NCBI GenBank assembly: GCA_026315105.1
Contig: CM048746.1
Location: forward strand, 565,949,940 to 566,013,939
DNA length: 64,000 nucleotides
Source of the DNA: Locusta migratoria
Taxonomy: Eukaryota > Arthropoda > Insecta > Orthoptera > Acrididae
Direction of reading: 5' to 3'
Shown in pieces: positions 51,237-61,789 of this stretch. The notes beneath the pieces were generated by a model. That model made no database searches, was not told where the DNA came from, and worked only from the letters and a program-made list of their open reading frames with translations. The translations under genes and the position numbers were made by a program. How positions within the stretch are numbered: position 1 is the stretch's first letter; every line of letters starts with the position of its first letter.

Positions 51237-51883
51237 TCTCCATCATATATTTGACGTTACCCCAAGGCAGAAGGCAAGGAGCCGCGAAGGATAGTCCATA
51301 ATTGCAAATACAAAAAATGATTAGAAATGAGTGTGCACTTTTGGTAGTTGACCAATAGGAGGCAGTTATTTTAAATTCTACACAAGTTTGGAATGCCAGA
51401 TAAACCTTGCTAGTACCGAGCAAACATACTGATATTTATTTATTTATTTATTTGCTGAACCAAGCAAGCAATAAATGCTCGCCAGCTAGCAGGGCCCCAC
51501 AGGTTACTAGCATGAACACAGCGGAGTTTACCGAAAGTTGGAACAAGCTATTAGCGTGCGACAAGAAGCAGCTAGCTAAGCACACTAGTGGCGATGTTGG
51601 CTGTAAGAAAGACTCATGTAGGAGAGTGACTAGCAAGTTTACTTGCCATGCAAACGAAAAGTAAGCACACTAAAGTCAACGGTCACAGCACTTACATTTC
51701 TCCTCAGATAAATTTAACACGGCAACGGTGTACCCCGCCGAAGAAGTGAATGTTGTACCACACAAGGAGACGTCGAACAGGGAGTTATTACTCCAAGCCA
51801 CAAGTGCTAGCTCGCAGAAAGGTCCGAGATCAAGACCGGCAGCCGGACGTGGACGATGTCAACAACTTGTGCGCCGCTAGGGG
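51237..51883. other. no recognised gene; (ATTT)n run at 51431-51453
   Basis: Opposed frames at 51407-51664 and 51448-51636 are short and unsupported. Confidence 0.4.
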
Positions 51884-52088
51884 GGCCTGCTCAACACCGT
51901 CTAGAGACGAGGCCTCACAAACAAGTCTGTCTCACGTCACACCGTTAGGCCGCCATCGCAAGCTCACCGGATGGCGCTACGAGGCAGTGGGCTGTGCCCC
52001 AGCGGCCAGACACTCACCGATGGCTGCCTATCGGTGTGACGTGACACGGACTTGTGAGGCCTTGTATCTAGACGGTGTTGGCCTGCTC
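51884..52088. mobile_element. MITE with ~50 bp terminal inverted repeats, copy 2, with 9 bp target duplication
   Basis: The element 51893-52079 begins AACACCGTCTAGAGACGAGG and ends CTAGACGGTGTT, with inner blocks TCACGTCACACCG and CGGTGTGACGTGA. GGCCTGCTC flanks it on both sides. Same family as 36446-36622, with a diverged centre. Confidence 0.88.
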
Positions 52089-52783
52089 CACCACACAGCC
52101 TACGATCTTCCCAGCACAGCACACCTTGTGGCGTCGCGTACCGTCCTTAAATGCCGCAAGGCAAAGAGGTTATCAAACCAGCAGTCAACTGTTCAGGCGC
52201 GCTAATCTTGAAGGTGGAAGGACGGACCGACACCATGACTCAATTTCATACACTAAAAGAATTTTACATCACTTTTTAATGCAATTTTTAAGTTAGAATT
52301 AGTGTTATTGAGTCATGTGGCAGTGGTGCTAATGTAAAAATTCTTTTAGTATATGAAAGTACAATTTCATTATAATTAATTGAGAATCACAGTGACCCTG
52401 GTGTACTGTTCGTGTAAATGTATTCTACAACACTCCGATTGAAATTACTTTGTAATAGTCACATGGGAGTGGTGTAGGACATTGTTGCTGGCTGTTACCC
52501 AACTTGCCACGTGCTGATTCTATCTTCAGTTGGCTCCACCACCACTCGGCTCAAAAATGTCAATTACAAATTAAATTTAATCGGAGGTATAGGGTGAAAG
52601 GTGGTAATTAGGGGGGGAGTGGAAAGGCTGGTATCGGAGATAATTATTACTTGTGATTATAAAAATATTAAAAAAAAACAATGACGCATCAATAAAAAAC
52701 AATTATTGAAACTGACATAAAATATTAGTAAACACACGGTAGAGATTGTCTGACCTGCAAAAGGTTATTAATAACAACCAAGC
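52089..52783. other. no recognisable gene
   Basis: AT-rich with short inverted words around 52250-52360 (ACTAAAAGAATTTTACAT and ATGTAAAAATTCTTTTAGTA), an inverted pair of about 18 bp that could mark another small fold-back element. Confidence 0.5.
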
Positions 52784-52982
52784 CGCGGTGGAGTAGCCGA
52801 GCGGTTAAGGCGCCTCGCTGCGGAGCGCGCGGTTGCTCGCCTTCGGAGGTTCGAGTCTTTCCTGAGCCATGGGTGTGTGGGTTTCTCCTTAGCTTAGTTT
52901 ACCTTAGTTTAAGTAGTTTGTAAGCTACGTACTGATGACCACGCAGTTTGATCCAATAGATTTACAAACATTTGAACATTTA
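52784..52982 (+). repeat. SINE S1, full length
   Basis: GCCGCGGTGGAGTAGCCGAG, GGAGCGCGCGGTTGCTCGCC, GGTTCGAGTCTTTCCTGAGC, tail CGCAGTTTGATCCAATAGAT, ACAAACATTTGAACATTT. Confidence 0.9.
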
Positions 52983-54019
52983 ATCATCATGAAATTATTG
53001 TAGCTGATAATTATAATTGTTTTTTGAATAGTACTCAGTTTTTATTTTAAGTGATACCTCACTGGCCCACAGATAAGCAGTTTGAAAATAGCATTTTGAA
53101 TAAGTCACAGATAACGATAAATTTGACCAGGCACAAGGTCACAATTAATTAGGTAGTATTTCAGACAATGACAAGTTGGTCATTGATTTTTCACAGATAC
53201 TAGCATCTGCAGATACAGCAAAATTTCACCAAGCGCAAGATTATTAACAAATATAGGACAGTTCATGATTGATCTAACACAGAAAACTAGCAGCTACAAT
53301 TACAACAAAATTTCATCAATTTCATAAATTTCAGCCACAATTCCACAATCAATTACGTGGACTATGAACATATCACAAATAGGATAACATAAGCAAGTAA
53401 ATTTAGACACAATATCCAGTCAAGAAAAACAAAAGATAACTTAATCAGTAATGCAGAAAGAAAACAGATTATCAGTAATAAAGTTAGATGGTTAATAAAA
53501 TACAGATCAGAACAATTGGCTAAACGACGTGAAGCACGAATGGCGCCAGTGGTCGGTAAACTAAACAACGGCTAGTAGCCACAGCTACAAACTGAAGTGG
53601 GTAAGGGTGTAAGGAGATGGTAATTGGTAATCAAAAACATAATCTGCACAAATACATCCATGGGACGGCAGTATCTCTGCGTGGAAGGAATAGGCCCTAC
53701 TTAATACAATGCCTATTCCCTGGGCAAGGCAACTGGCTAACAAACGGCCACATGGAAAATAACTCCAGACCCCCTTAGCAATCACGAAATTAATGAATTT
53801 GAATATATCTATAATGACGATCATTAGTGATACGTCAAGAACGAAATTGCAAATTTGATAAAACGAAAAGGACCCATGGACATTAGGCCAAGGAAACCTC
53901 TGGGGTTTGGTTATAAGGCCTAGTCAAAGCTACATGCACACACATTGAAAAAAAAATAGCAGGGGAAAGATGGAACAATAGGCAGAAATTCAAAACAAGG
54001 CACTAAACGCAAACAGCAA
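52983..54019. other. no recognisable gene
   Basis: AT-rich; the minus frames at 53362-53568 and 53585-53824 have no recognisable domain. Confidence 0.4.
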
Positions 54020-54870
54020 AATCGTATTTACATAAACGATTTGGGAGAAACTCTAAGCAGCTCTCTTAGGTTGTTTGCAGATGACGCCGTCATTTACCGT
54101 CAAGTAAAATCATCTGTAGATCAAAACCAACTGCAGAACGAATTGAATAAGACATCACTATGGTATAAAAATTGGCAGTTGACTCTAAATAAGGAGAAGT
54201 ATGAGGTCGTCCACATGAATACGAAAAGAAATCTGTTAAACTTTGTTTACAAGATAAATCAATCAAAAGTGAAGGCCGTAAACTCCACAAAATACCTAGG
54301 AATTGCTATTACTTCAAACTGGAAAGAACACGTAGATAATGTCGTAGGAAAGGCGAACCAGAGACTGCGTTTTATTGGAGAACCCATAAAAGATGGAATA
54401 GAAGTACTAAATAAACTACATACACTGTGCTTCTCCGTCCTTTTTTGGAGTATTGCTGCCCAGTGTGGGATCCTTATCAGGTGGATTTGACAGAGGACAT
54501 CGAAAGAGTCCAAAGAAGGGCAGCTCGTTTTGTATTGTCACGATAAAGGGGAGAGAGTGTTACGGAAATGATACAGGATCTGGGATGGGAATTATTACAA
54601 CGGCGCTTATAGCTGCGGCGTGGGCTACTTATGAAGTTCCAATTGCAAATATTCTCCTCCGAATTGACTTCCACTTACATAGGTAGAAATGATCATCAGA
54701 ATAAAATACGAGAAATCAGAGCTCGAACGGAGAGAGTCAGGTGTTCTTTCTTCCTGCACGCTATTCGAGAATAGAATGGGAGATAATTAGTATAAAGGTA
54801 GTTCAACGAACCCTCTGTCAGGCACTTAAATGTGATTTGCAGAGTATCACACGTAGATGTAGATGTAGAT
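54020..54870 (+). pseudogene. LINE family A, 5'-truncated RT C-terminal half
   Basis: Starts within the palm: NDLGETLSSSLRLFADDAVI with FADD intact, then NWQLTLNKEKYEVVHMNTKR and NSTKYLGIAITSNWKEHVDN. The single frame 54041-54490 is open for 149 codons. After a frameshift, EDIERVQRRAARFVLSR-like sequence and a 3' UTR (TGATTTGCAGAGTATCACAC) with a GTAGATGTAGATGTAGATC tail end the copy at about 54868. Confidence 0.88.
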
Positions 54871-55521
54871 CAACCACAGCCCGCTGAAAACAGTATCTGC
54901 ACTCCTCACTACAATGACTGGAAATACACACTGCATAAGGATGACAGATTACTCATCTTAAAGTCACCAAAACCATAACTTGGCCCACTCCAATATGATG
55001 ATTCAAAATTACAAAAGTTGGCCTTGCGCGCGCGCCGCCAGATATCCCCGCCGAACGCGGCTGCAAGACAAATGACAAACGAAAACTAGCCAAACTACTC
55101 ACGGTGAATAACGAAGAGATATCGATACGCGAGTTGGGGCGAGGTAACGCCAATACAAGTTAATCGAGTCAGCGTGGCTCGTAGGGTTAATATCTTCGAC
55201 CAAAGTTGTCAAGAAATGCCATCATTTTAAGCTAATAATACTTCCACTTGAAATTTAATGTTACTTGCCTTCATGAAAAGCTCTGTATAATCCTAGGCAA
55301 AGCTGTACCACGCCTCTACACTACCACGTGACTGTTGTCAAAGCAGTGGTTTAGCTGCAGAGATGTTGGTGCCATGAAAACGATGCCATGCCCAGTCTAT
55401 CAGTATCTATGGTCGAAGGTTAATATATGATGTGCAAAAAATATCTGCCGTACAGCTGTGTTGATATTGTTTCCGCAGCTAATGTATATCTGTAGGTTCC
55501 GCAGTATTCTTTTTAATTTCT
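54871..55521. other. no recognisable gene
   Basis: Anonymous; the minus frame at 54953-55153 is unsupported. Confidence 0.4.
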
Positions 55522-55692
55522 CACTTAACTACGGGGTCATCAGTCCCTAAACTTACAAACTACTTATCAACTACCTTATACTAAAGACGGCACAAATATC
55601 CATGCCCGAGGGGGGATTCGAACCCCCGACCGTAGTGGCCGTGCAGACCGTGACTGGAGCGCCTCAGTCTCCTCGGCCACCGCGGCCGGCTC
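55522..55692 (-). repeat. SINE S2, tail-truncated
   Basis: CTACGGGGTCATCAGTCCCT, GACGGCACAAATATCCATGC, GATTCGAACCCCCGACCGTA, CCACCGCGGCCGGC. The tail beyond TTAACTACGG is missing. Confidence 0.85.
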
Positions 55693-55951
55693 ATTTTCGT
55701 AGACTAATATTTCGGTAGCGTATCGTCCGGCCATCTTCAGAGTGAGTCCACGTCTGCAGACAAGGTGCCATATCACGGCGGGTGCCATATGCTTACCGGC
55801 GGGGCAAAGAGGTACGCTTAGCAAACCCCCCCCCCCCCGACACCCCTCCCCACACCCGATATACAGGGTGCTCCATTGATACTGACTGGGCCAAATATCT
55901 CACGAAAAAAGCATCAAACGAAAATACTGTAATAAACAAGAAAAAGAGTAG

Positions 55952-56330
55952 TGAGACGACATTGTGAGTCGTGTCGGGATAGCTCAGTCGGTAGAGCGCT
56001 TGCCCGCGAAAGGCAAAGGTCCCTGGTTCGAGTCCCGGTTCCAGCACACAATTTTAATCTGTCAAGAAGTTTCATATCAGTGCACACTCAAAAATGTTCA
56101 AATGTTTGTAGAGCTAATGGGACTTAACTATGGGATCATCAGTCTCTAAACTTACAAATTACTTATGAACTAGCTAATACTAAGGACGGCACAAATATCC
56201 ATGCCCGAGGGGGGATTCGAACCCCCGACCGTAGTGGCCATGCAAACTGTGACTGACGCGCTGCAGAACACTCAGCCACCGAGGCCGGCAGCGCACACTC
56301 TGCTGCAGAGTGAAAGTTTCATTCTGAAAA
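55952..56330 (+). repeat. tRNA-like SINE family S3 inserted in the DNA transposon
   Basis: GTCGTGTCGGGATAGCTCAG, GGTCCCTGGTTCGAGTCCCG, tail ACAATTTTAATCTGTCAAGA, GCACACTC, then, after another SINE, GCGCACACTCTGCTGCAGAG and GAAAGTTTCATTCTG. Confidence 0.88.
56087..56288 (-). repeat. SINE S2 nested in SINE S3
   Basis: A full reversed S2 (AAATGTTCAAATGTTTGTAG, GGGATCATCAGTCTCTAAAC, GATTCGAACCCCCGACCGTA, CACCGAGGCCGGCA) between GCACACTC (ending 56088) and GCGCACACTC, a target duplication of about 8-10 bp from the S3 tail. Confidence 0.88.
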
Positions 56331-56767
56331 CTTTTCAAGCTTGAAGGGGAAAAAAAGAAAGCGCTATGCTTGGCTCTCTAGATCGCGCTGCCATAGGACA
56401 AACGGATATCAACTGCATTTTTTTTTAAATAGGTACACCCATTTTTACTACATATTCGTCTTGCATGTAAATAAATATGAATGTTTTATTTGGAACACAT
56501 TTGTTGCTTTGTGATAGATGGCGCTGTAATATTCACAGATCTATTGCTCTCAATTTTAGACGAACAGTGGGTAACAGGTAGGTTTCTTAAATTAAAACAC
56601 AGAACCTAGGTACGTTTGAACTTTATTTCGGTTGTTCCAATGTGATACAAGTACGTTTGTGAAATTATCATACATTATGAGAACGCATGCTGTTACTGAG
56701 TGATTATCTGTAGTTACCTCATGACTGCAGCTAAAACAGTTACTTGGGCATCATCATTTGTTGCAGG

Positions 56768-56968
56768 TTATGGTTGACGTTTCACTTGTGGCTGAACACT
56801 TCCTGTCTCTTTAAATAACGTAACTACCCGGCGAAAGGTCCGGACACTTGAATGAAGTCTTTCAGGATAACGACCAACATATATATCACAAGCCCGTTGG
56901 GCATTTTGATCACAATAGCCATACATAAATACCATATAGACCTTTTCTTCAATTGGTAATCGGTCCAT
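56768..56968 (-). pseudogene. DUF4817-type HTH of a Tc1/mariner-like transposase
   Basis: A 66-codon frame: MDRLPIEEKVYMVFMYGYCD, QNAQRACDIYVGRYPERLHS, SVRTFRRVVTLFKETGSVQP. This matches the N-terminal helix-turn-helix of a large insect transposase family whose catalytic part is a DDE_3 domain, as at 40.1-40.6 kb. Only the DNA-binding part remains; no catalytic domain follows on the minus strand before the other terminal repeat. Confidence 0.75.
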
Positions 56969-57318
56969 TTTAACACAAGTAATGTATCACGAAGCAAATA
57001 CCATCCGCACTGGTGAAATGTTACGCGATACCAACTACTTATACGTTTGCGACTATTACAGCGCCATCTATCACAAAGCGAAAACAGTGTTCCAAATAAA
57101 ACATTCATATTTATTTACGTACTAAACGAATATGTAATAAAAATGGGGTTACCTATTTTTAAAAATGCTGTTGACATCCAGCGCCATCTAGCTGGCCAAC
57201 CATAGCGCCATCTGTTTTCGACCTTCAAGCTAGGAAAGTTTTGTTCTTTGTAGTTTTTTCGTTTGATGTTTATTTCGTGAGATATTTGGCCCGGTCACTA
57301 CCAGTGGGCCACCCTGTA

Positions 57319-57690
57319 TGTCCCACAGTAGTAACACCTTGAAATCTTCTCTGCAATTTTATTGCAACAAGTGGACGATTCCATGTCATGTGCAGATTAA
57401 ACACACTACAGAGCAAAAATCAACACGTCCTAACACAAGGACGCAGGCCATGAGAGTGTTAAGACAGAGAGGAGTTTTCGTCTACTATGGTTAAAGCATG
57501 TCAGATTTAATGTAAACCAACTATGAAATTTAAGATTCTTGTGGTATATCAGTGTCTCGTTGAGCCACTTAAAACTGTTTATCGGATTATTTCGTAAAAG
57601 ATAAATTAGATTTACTAAAAGTGTAATAAACCTCTGTTTCTTTGGCAGATTTGGATTCTCCGTGAAAAAACCCTTTTTTTTAATTATTAT
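57319..57690. other. no recognisable gene
   Basis: Anonymous; the minus frame at 57430-57696 is unsupported. Confidence 0.4.
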
Positions 57691-58110
57691 TGACAATGAT
57701 AGATGGCGCTGTAATCGTCAAAACCGAAAATTGTTGAAAACGGTAATATCACCTCCCACAATCAAATGAAACACAAACTGAGATCCATTGTACTTCAGTG
57801 ATTCGGACTATACATGTCTACCAAATTGTCCCATGATGTCAACGGTTGCAGAAAGAGTGAAATATCAATCAGTTCCTTGTACTCGAGGCTCATCAAAGGT
57901 ATGCTAATCTGTTCCCTGATAGGAATGTTCCTTTTGCAACGACTTTTCACACTATTGTCCAATTGTTTGATATTATAGTTTTTCGAAGATTTTCAGCTCA
58001 CTTCTATATTTCCCGATTACAGCGCCATATATCATGAAACGAAAAAGAATGTTTCATGCAAAAGTTACATATCTTTTTTATAGAGAATCCAAACCTGCTA
58101 TACAAAAATG
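57691..58110. mobile_element. related inverted-repeat element with HTH scrap
   Basis: GATAGATGGCGCTGTAATCG at 57697 is inverted relative to CGATTACAGCGCCATATATC at 58016, the same inner terminal-repeat blocks as 55862-57318. The interior repeats the 42.6-42.8 kb fragment (TTCAGTGATTCGGACT, TATGCTAATCTGTTCCCTGA, TAGGAATGTTCCTTTTG). Confidence 0.6.
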
Positions 58111-58540
58111 GGGGTTCCTATTTAAGATTTCAAAGTAAGCTCCCCCCCCCCCTCCTATTCCCGAGAGTGTTGTAGGGGGGGGGGATGTAGGGTTGGAGGT
58201 GTACTGCGGGGGGCGGGGGAGGTCGAGCTTTACATTAATGGAACAACTTTTATTTAATCGGATTTTTACTTTCCAAATGTTACGAAAAACGGTTTTAAAT
58301 GCTTCGCCCTACATATACTGCAGCAAAGTACTGAAAATCGCTGTTGCTCATTACGTTTTCGTGATGATTTTTTATCTAACAGAGAGAGGATACCTGTACA
58401 TTTCGCAAAGAGCAGACGAAATAATTTGTCTATTTGTGCAGCAATATATAGCTTCAAAATTGTTTCATTTCTTGATTAATGTTTATCTGCGGTTCTGTTG
58501 TACGAGGACAAACCTTAGAAACCTTTCGTAAAGAGGTAAA
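58111..58540. other. G/C homopolymer block then no recognised gene
   Basis: 58142-58220 has C and G runs. The plus frame at 58193-58531 (112 codons) has a hydrophobic, F/Y/I-rich composition but no motif I can name; AT-rich composition alone can explain it. Confidence 0.4.
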
Positions 58541-58900
58541 AACAAGGATTTCACAGTAATTGCATGAGGCTGGGCATTTTAATTGCGTAGTGTATGCCGT
58601 TTCTTTAGTAGAACTATGAAATGTAACCTACGGTCGCCTTCCTTACGTTATTTTCTATGTGATATTTCTAATTAAATTCTTAGAAATTGTAATTCGGAGA
58701 TATTTAGTTGAATTTATGGCCTGTAAATTTGACTGTTTGTCGTTTAAATGAAGGTTAACGGTTTCCTTTTAGTGCTCATATGGAAAACTTCACACTTTTA
58801 ATAATTTAGGGTCAATTGCCAATTAGCTAATTTTTGCACCATTGCAGTTACTTTTGATCTTCTGGTGACTTTAATAAGCTATAATGGGTGACGTCGTCTG
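58541..58900 (-). repeat. LINE family A remnant, heavily decayed
   Basis: Aligns with 120-400 (TTTCCTTTTAGTGCTCATAT, TAATTTAGGGTCAATT, TTACTTTTGATCTTC) in the same orientation. On the minus strand this is the RT region after FADD (STKRN-like). Confidence 0.6.
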
Positions 58901-59286
58901 CGGACAGTAAGGTAGCTACTGAAATTGTGTCCTAAAACCTTCATAAAGACAAGTACTCGTAAAATAACTCACAAGATTGCAAAAAAGGTAATTGAAGACA
59001 GCATAGGGCACGAATTACGCATTCAAGCGAGCGCACAAAGAAACAATAGCGCACTTCCTGGGAAGTATGCGTAGCTCCCCACTGACACCACACTTCGCCA
59101 GACAGGGCGACTGGCAAGCGTAAGGGGAAACCGGAATGCACCAATCTCAGCAGCAGGTACAAAGTTGCCGAGTTCGAGTGTTCCGCTTGAGGACAGATTT
59201 AGGAGAGTTGCCGAGTTCGAGTGTTTGGTTTACTACCAGCAGGTAAAAGTTGATGAATTCTTGCGAGCTGATTGTTTGCTTGTTAG
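58901..59286. other. no recognised gene; 19 bp direct repeat
   Basis: GTTGCCGAGTTCGAGTGTT occurs at 59164-59182 and 59206-59224. Confidence 0.5.
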
Positions 59287-59430
59287 TTCAAATGTTCAAA
59301 CATTTGGAAAGCTAAGGGGTCAAACTGAAGTGGCCATCAGCCCCTAGACAACTATTTCAAATAATTTACGTTAATAACAACTCTGCAACAAGGTGCCTTA
59401 GAGGGCACGGCCATTCCCGCATGGCTTCGT
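59287..59430 (-). repeat. SINE S1-related, diverged
   Basis: CAAATGTTCAAACATTTGGA, AGTGGCCATCAGCCCCTAGA, then a truncated head with GCCATTCCCGCATGGC. Confidence 0.6.
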
Positions 59431-59564
59431 TGGTAGAGTCCCCAAAATATCAAAGGCAATTGCAAAACGCTTTATATAAGACGCTAAAACTCAAATAATG
59501 AAAATGTGAAGTGATCCATATGAGCACTAAAAGAAATCCATTAAATTTTATTTAACAATAAATT

Positions 59565-59854
59565 AGTCGAATCTAAGTCGGGCCTGGTAGTCTTGGGGTA
59601 AAGCGCTCGACTGGAAACCGAAGGTTCGCGGGTTCAGTCTGCGCTTTAACCCATCCTTCACCTCTCAACGATGTGAGGAGTCGCCAGAAACGACACGTAG
59701 TTCGGGTTCCACGTTAAGCTGTAGGTCCCCTTTCCCCAGTTGGATAACTGGGGTAGGCTAGGGACACGCAAGTCGCCGAAGTGGCGTCCAATTGAAAGAC
59801 TTGCACCAGGCCAATGAGCCACACGAAATTATTATTATTATTAGTCAAATCTAA
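59565..59854 (+). repeat. tRNA-derived SINE, S4/S5 mosaic, with 12 bp target duplication
   Basis: AGTCGAATCTAA (59565-59576) and AGTCAAATCTAA (59843-59854) flank it. Head: TGGTAGTCTTGGGGTAAAGC, GGTTCGCGGGTTCAGTCTG. Body: GTTCGGGTTCCACGTTAAGC (S4-like), then CAAGTCGCCGAAGTGGCGTC (S5-like) and an ATT-repeat tail. Confidence 0.85.
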
Positions 59855-60159
59855 AGGTTGCAAACTAAAAACAGTTCATACAAATTACAATTACAAACAA
59901 CTTAAATTGGAAAGAACACGTAGAAAGTATCATGAGTAAGGCGAACCAAAGGCTACGTTTCATTGGCAGGACACTTGGAAGATGCAACAGACCTTCTAAA
60001 CCAACTACCTACATTACATTTGTGCGTCCTATTTTAGAGTATTCACGCGAATTGTGGGATCCGCAACAAGTGGGAGTGACGGAGGCCATTTAAAAATTTT
60101 CAAAGAAGGATAGCTCGTTTTATATTATCGCAATAAAAGAGAAAAATCTCACGAAGCAA

Positions 60160-60239
60160 CGCGCGAATAGCCGTGCGCTATAAGGCGCCTTGCTGCGGAG
60201 TGTGCAGCCGTTCCCCGTCAGAGGTCGAACCTTCCTCTG

Positions 60240-60275
<36 letters not shown>

Positions 60276-60358
60276 GCATATTTTAATTAGATTTTAAGAT
60301 TAGAGACCGATGAACACTGAAGTTAGGTCGCATAATTTTAAAAATATTTGAACATTTG
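60160..60358 (+). repeat. SINE S1-related with (GT)n, inserted in LINE A
   Basis: Head GCGCTATAAGGCGCCTTGCT, GCGGAGTGTGCAGCCG; a (GT)n run at 60241-60272 replaces part of the body; tail TTGAACATTTGAA. Flanking TCTCACG and TGTCACG are consistent with a short target duplication. Confidence 0.75.
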
Positions 60359-60640
60359 AAGTGTCACGGAAATGATGCACGAGCTGAGGTGGAAATCATT
60401 AAAAGAAGGGCGCTATTCGTTACGACGAGATGTATTTGCGAAATTTCTTTCACCAACTTCCTCTCTATTTTGTTAGAATCCACCTACATAGAAAGACATG
60501 ATCATCATAATAAAATAACAGACATTCGGCACTTTAATGGAGATTGGAATGGTAGAGATATTGTATGAAAGTGGTTCGATAAGCCCTCTACGATGCAATT
60601 AAATGTGATTTCAGAGTAAATATGTAGAAGTAGATGACTA

Positions 60641-61759
60641 AAAATGTAAATTATTGTGTTGTAGAAAATTGTTAATCTCTTAACATTTTGTCCGATTGTT
60701 TTCAAATTTTGTCACAAGGTTGCATTCTAAGACAGAAAGATTTATCTACTTATTTGTTTGATAAGTAATAGAAAATCAATATATTATGTAAAGTTTTCCG
60801 ATTTTTGTAACAGCGATTCCCTATTATAAAATAAAAAAATTCATATATGACACATATTAAACGTTAGATATTTAGAAACAAGTATAATAATGTAACACTG
60901 TTATGTCAACATTTCTAAGCTTTCGGTTACGAACTTCCGCACATATAAGATATTGAACAAAATACTTCACAGGCAGAGTAGCAAGAAGAGAAGGGGAAGG
61001 AAATTCATGTAGGGAGGGTAGAAGAGGAAGAGGGACAGCGTGATGGCGAGACGGAGGAGGTGGAGTTGAACAGTAAGAGTGGAAAGGAAGACAGGATAGG
61101 CAAAGAAAGAGGGAGGGTTTGGGGGGGGGGAGAGGGAGCAGGAGGAGATGCACAGAGACAGGAGGGAAAAATGTGGTCAAATCGAGAAGAAGTAAAGGGG
61201 CAGTGATAAAGAAAAGGACAGCAAGAAGTACGGAATGTATATCCAGTTCCCATTCACAAAGCATAGTGAAATTTCTTTGCCATTTATTCTGTAAGGCCGT
61301 CCGCACACGGGTCGATTTGCACTCGTCGCAGCTGCGACTCGTCTTCGACGGGATTACGAACCCATACGACTGCACATATAAGTAAATGGGAGTCCGCCAA
61401 CGGGGCGATTTGCACGCGACTCCTAATCGTCTCGAAGTCGTTGCGAGCGACGTTCGTCTCATGCGATCTGCAGTGCACGGGAAAGTTCGAGCGGATCGTA
61501 CGTCATGGAGGTAATTTATCATCTTTTTTTTCTGTATTTCCAGTGAATAGAACACTTTAGAGCTCATGAGATCTACGTGCAATCACTGTAATGAACTTTT
61601 AATAAATAAATACGTAAGTACGTAATATATAAATATTTTCAGTATGTCATGTCTTGCAGCTGTCAAATATTCAAGAAAAGACCTTTTTTTATATCTCAAC
61701 CAGAGCTGCTGATGTTTATTTACTTTTTTTTATTGGCGACTAGTTTTACTCATATCCCA
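60641..61759. other. no recognised gene; purine-rich block 60970-61170
   Basis: A GA-rich tract of about 200 bp gives the proline/serine/leucine frame 60872-61582 on the minus strand, an artefact of composition. At 61300-61420 CGATTTGCAC recurs at ~105 bp spacing, possibly MITE ends. Confidence 0.5.
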
Positions 61760-61789
61760 TTTTCTCAAGCCACGTTATTTACGCATAAA

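Larger units (their letters stand above)
55862..57318 (-). mobile_element. Tc1/mariner-type DNA transposon with long inverted ends, containing nested SINEs
   Basis: The left end TACAGGGTGCTCCATTGATA and the right end CACCCTGTA are inverted, and both share GGGCCAAATATCTCACGAAA and CATCAAACGAAAA. Inverted similarity continues inward for about 300 bp on each side (TAAATAAATATGAATGTTTT, TGATAGATGGCGCTGTAATA) once the SINE at 55952-56330 is removed. TA on both sides suits Tc1/mariner. It keeps only the transposase N-terminus. Confidence 0.85.
59480..60640 (+). mobile_element. LINE family A fragment carrying two SINEs
   Basis: Pieces in order: AATGTGAAGTGATCCATATG and CACTAAAAGAAATCC (59500), TTAAATTGGAAAGAACACGT (59903), RLRFIGRTL-like reading (59945-59975), GAGTATTCACGCGAATTGTG, and AAAGAAGGATAGCTCG (60100). 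After the second SINE come GTGTCACGGAAATGATGCAC and the 3' UTR to about 60640. Non-coding remains with many indels. Confidence 0.8.

Noticed and set aside
60872..61582. 236-codon minus-strand frame rich in proline, serine and leucine
   Set aside because: Arises from a purine-rich tract; no domain and no codon structure.
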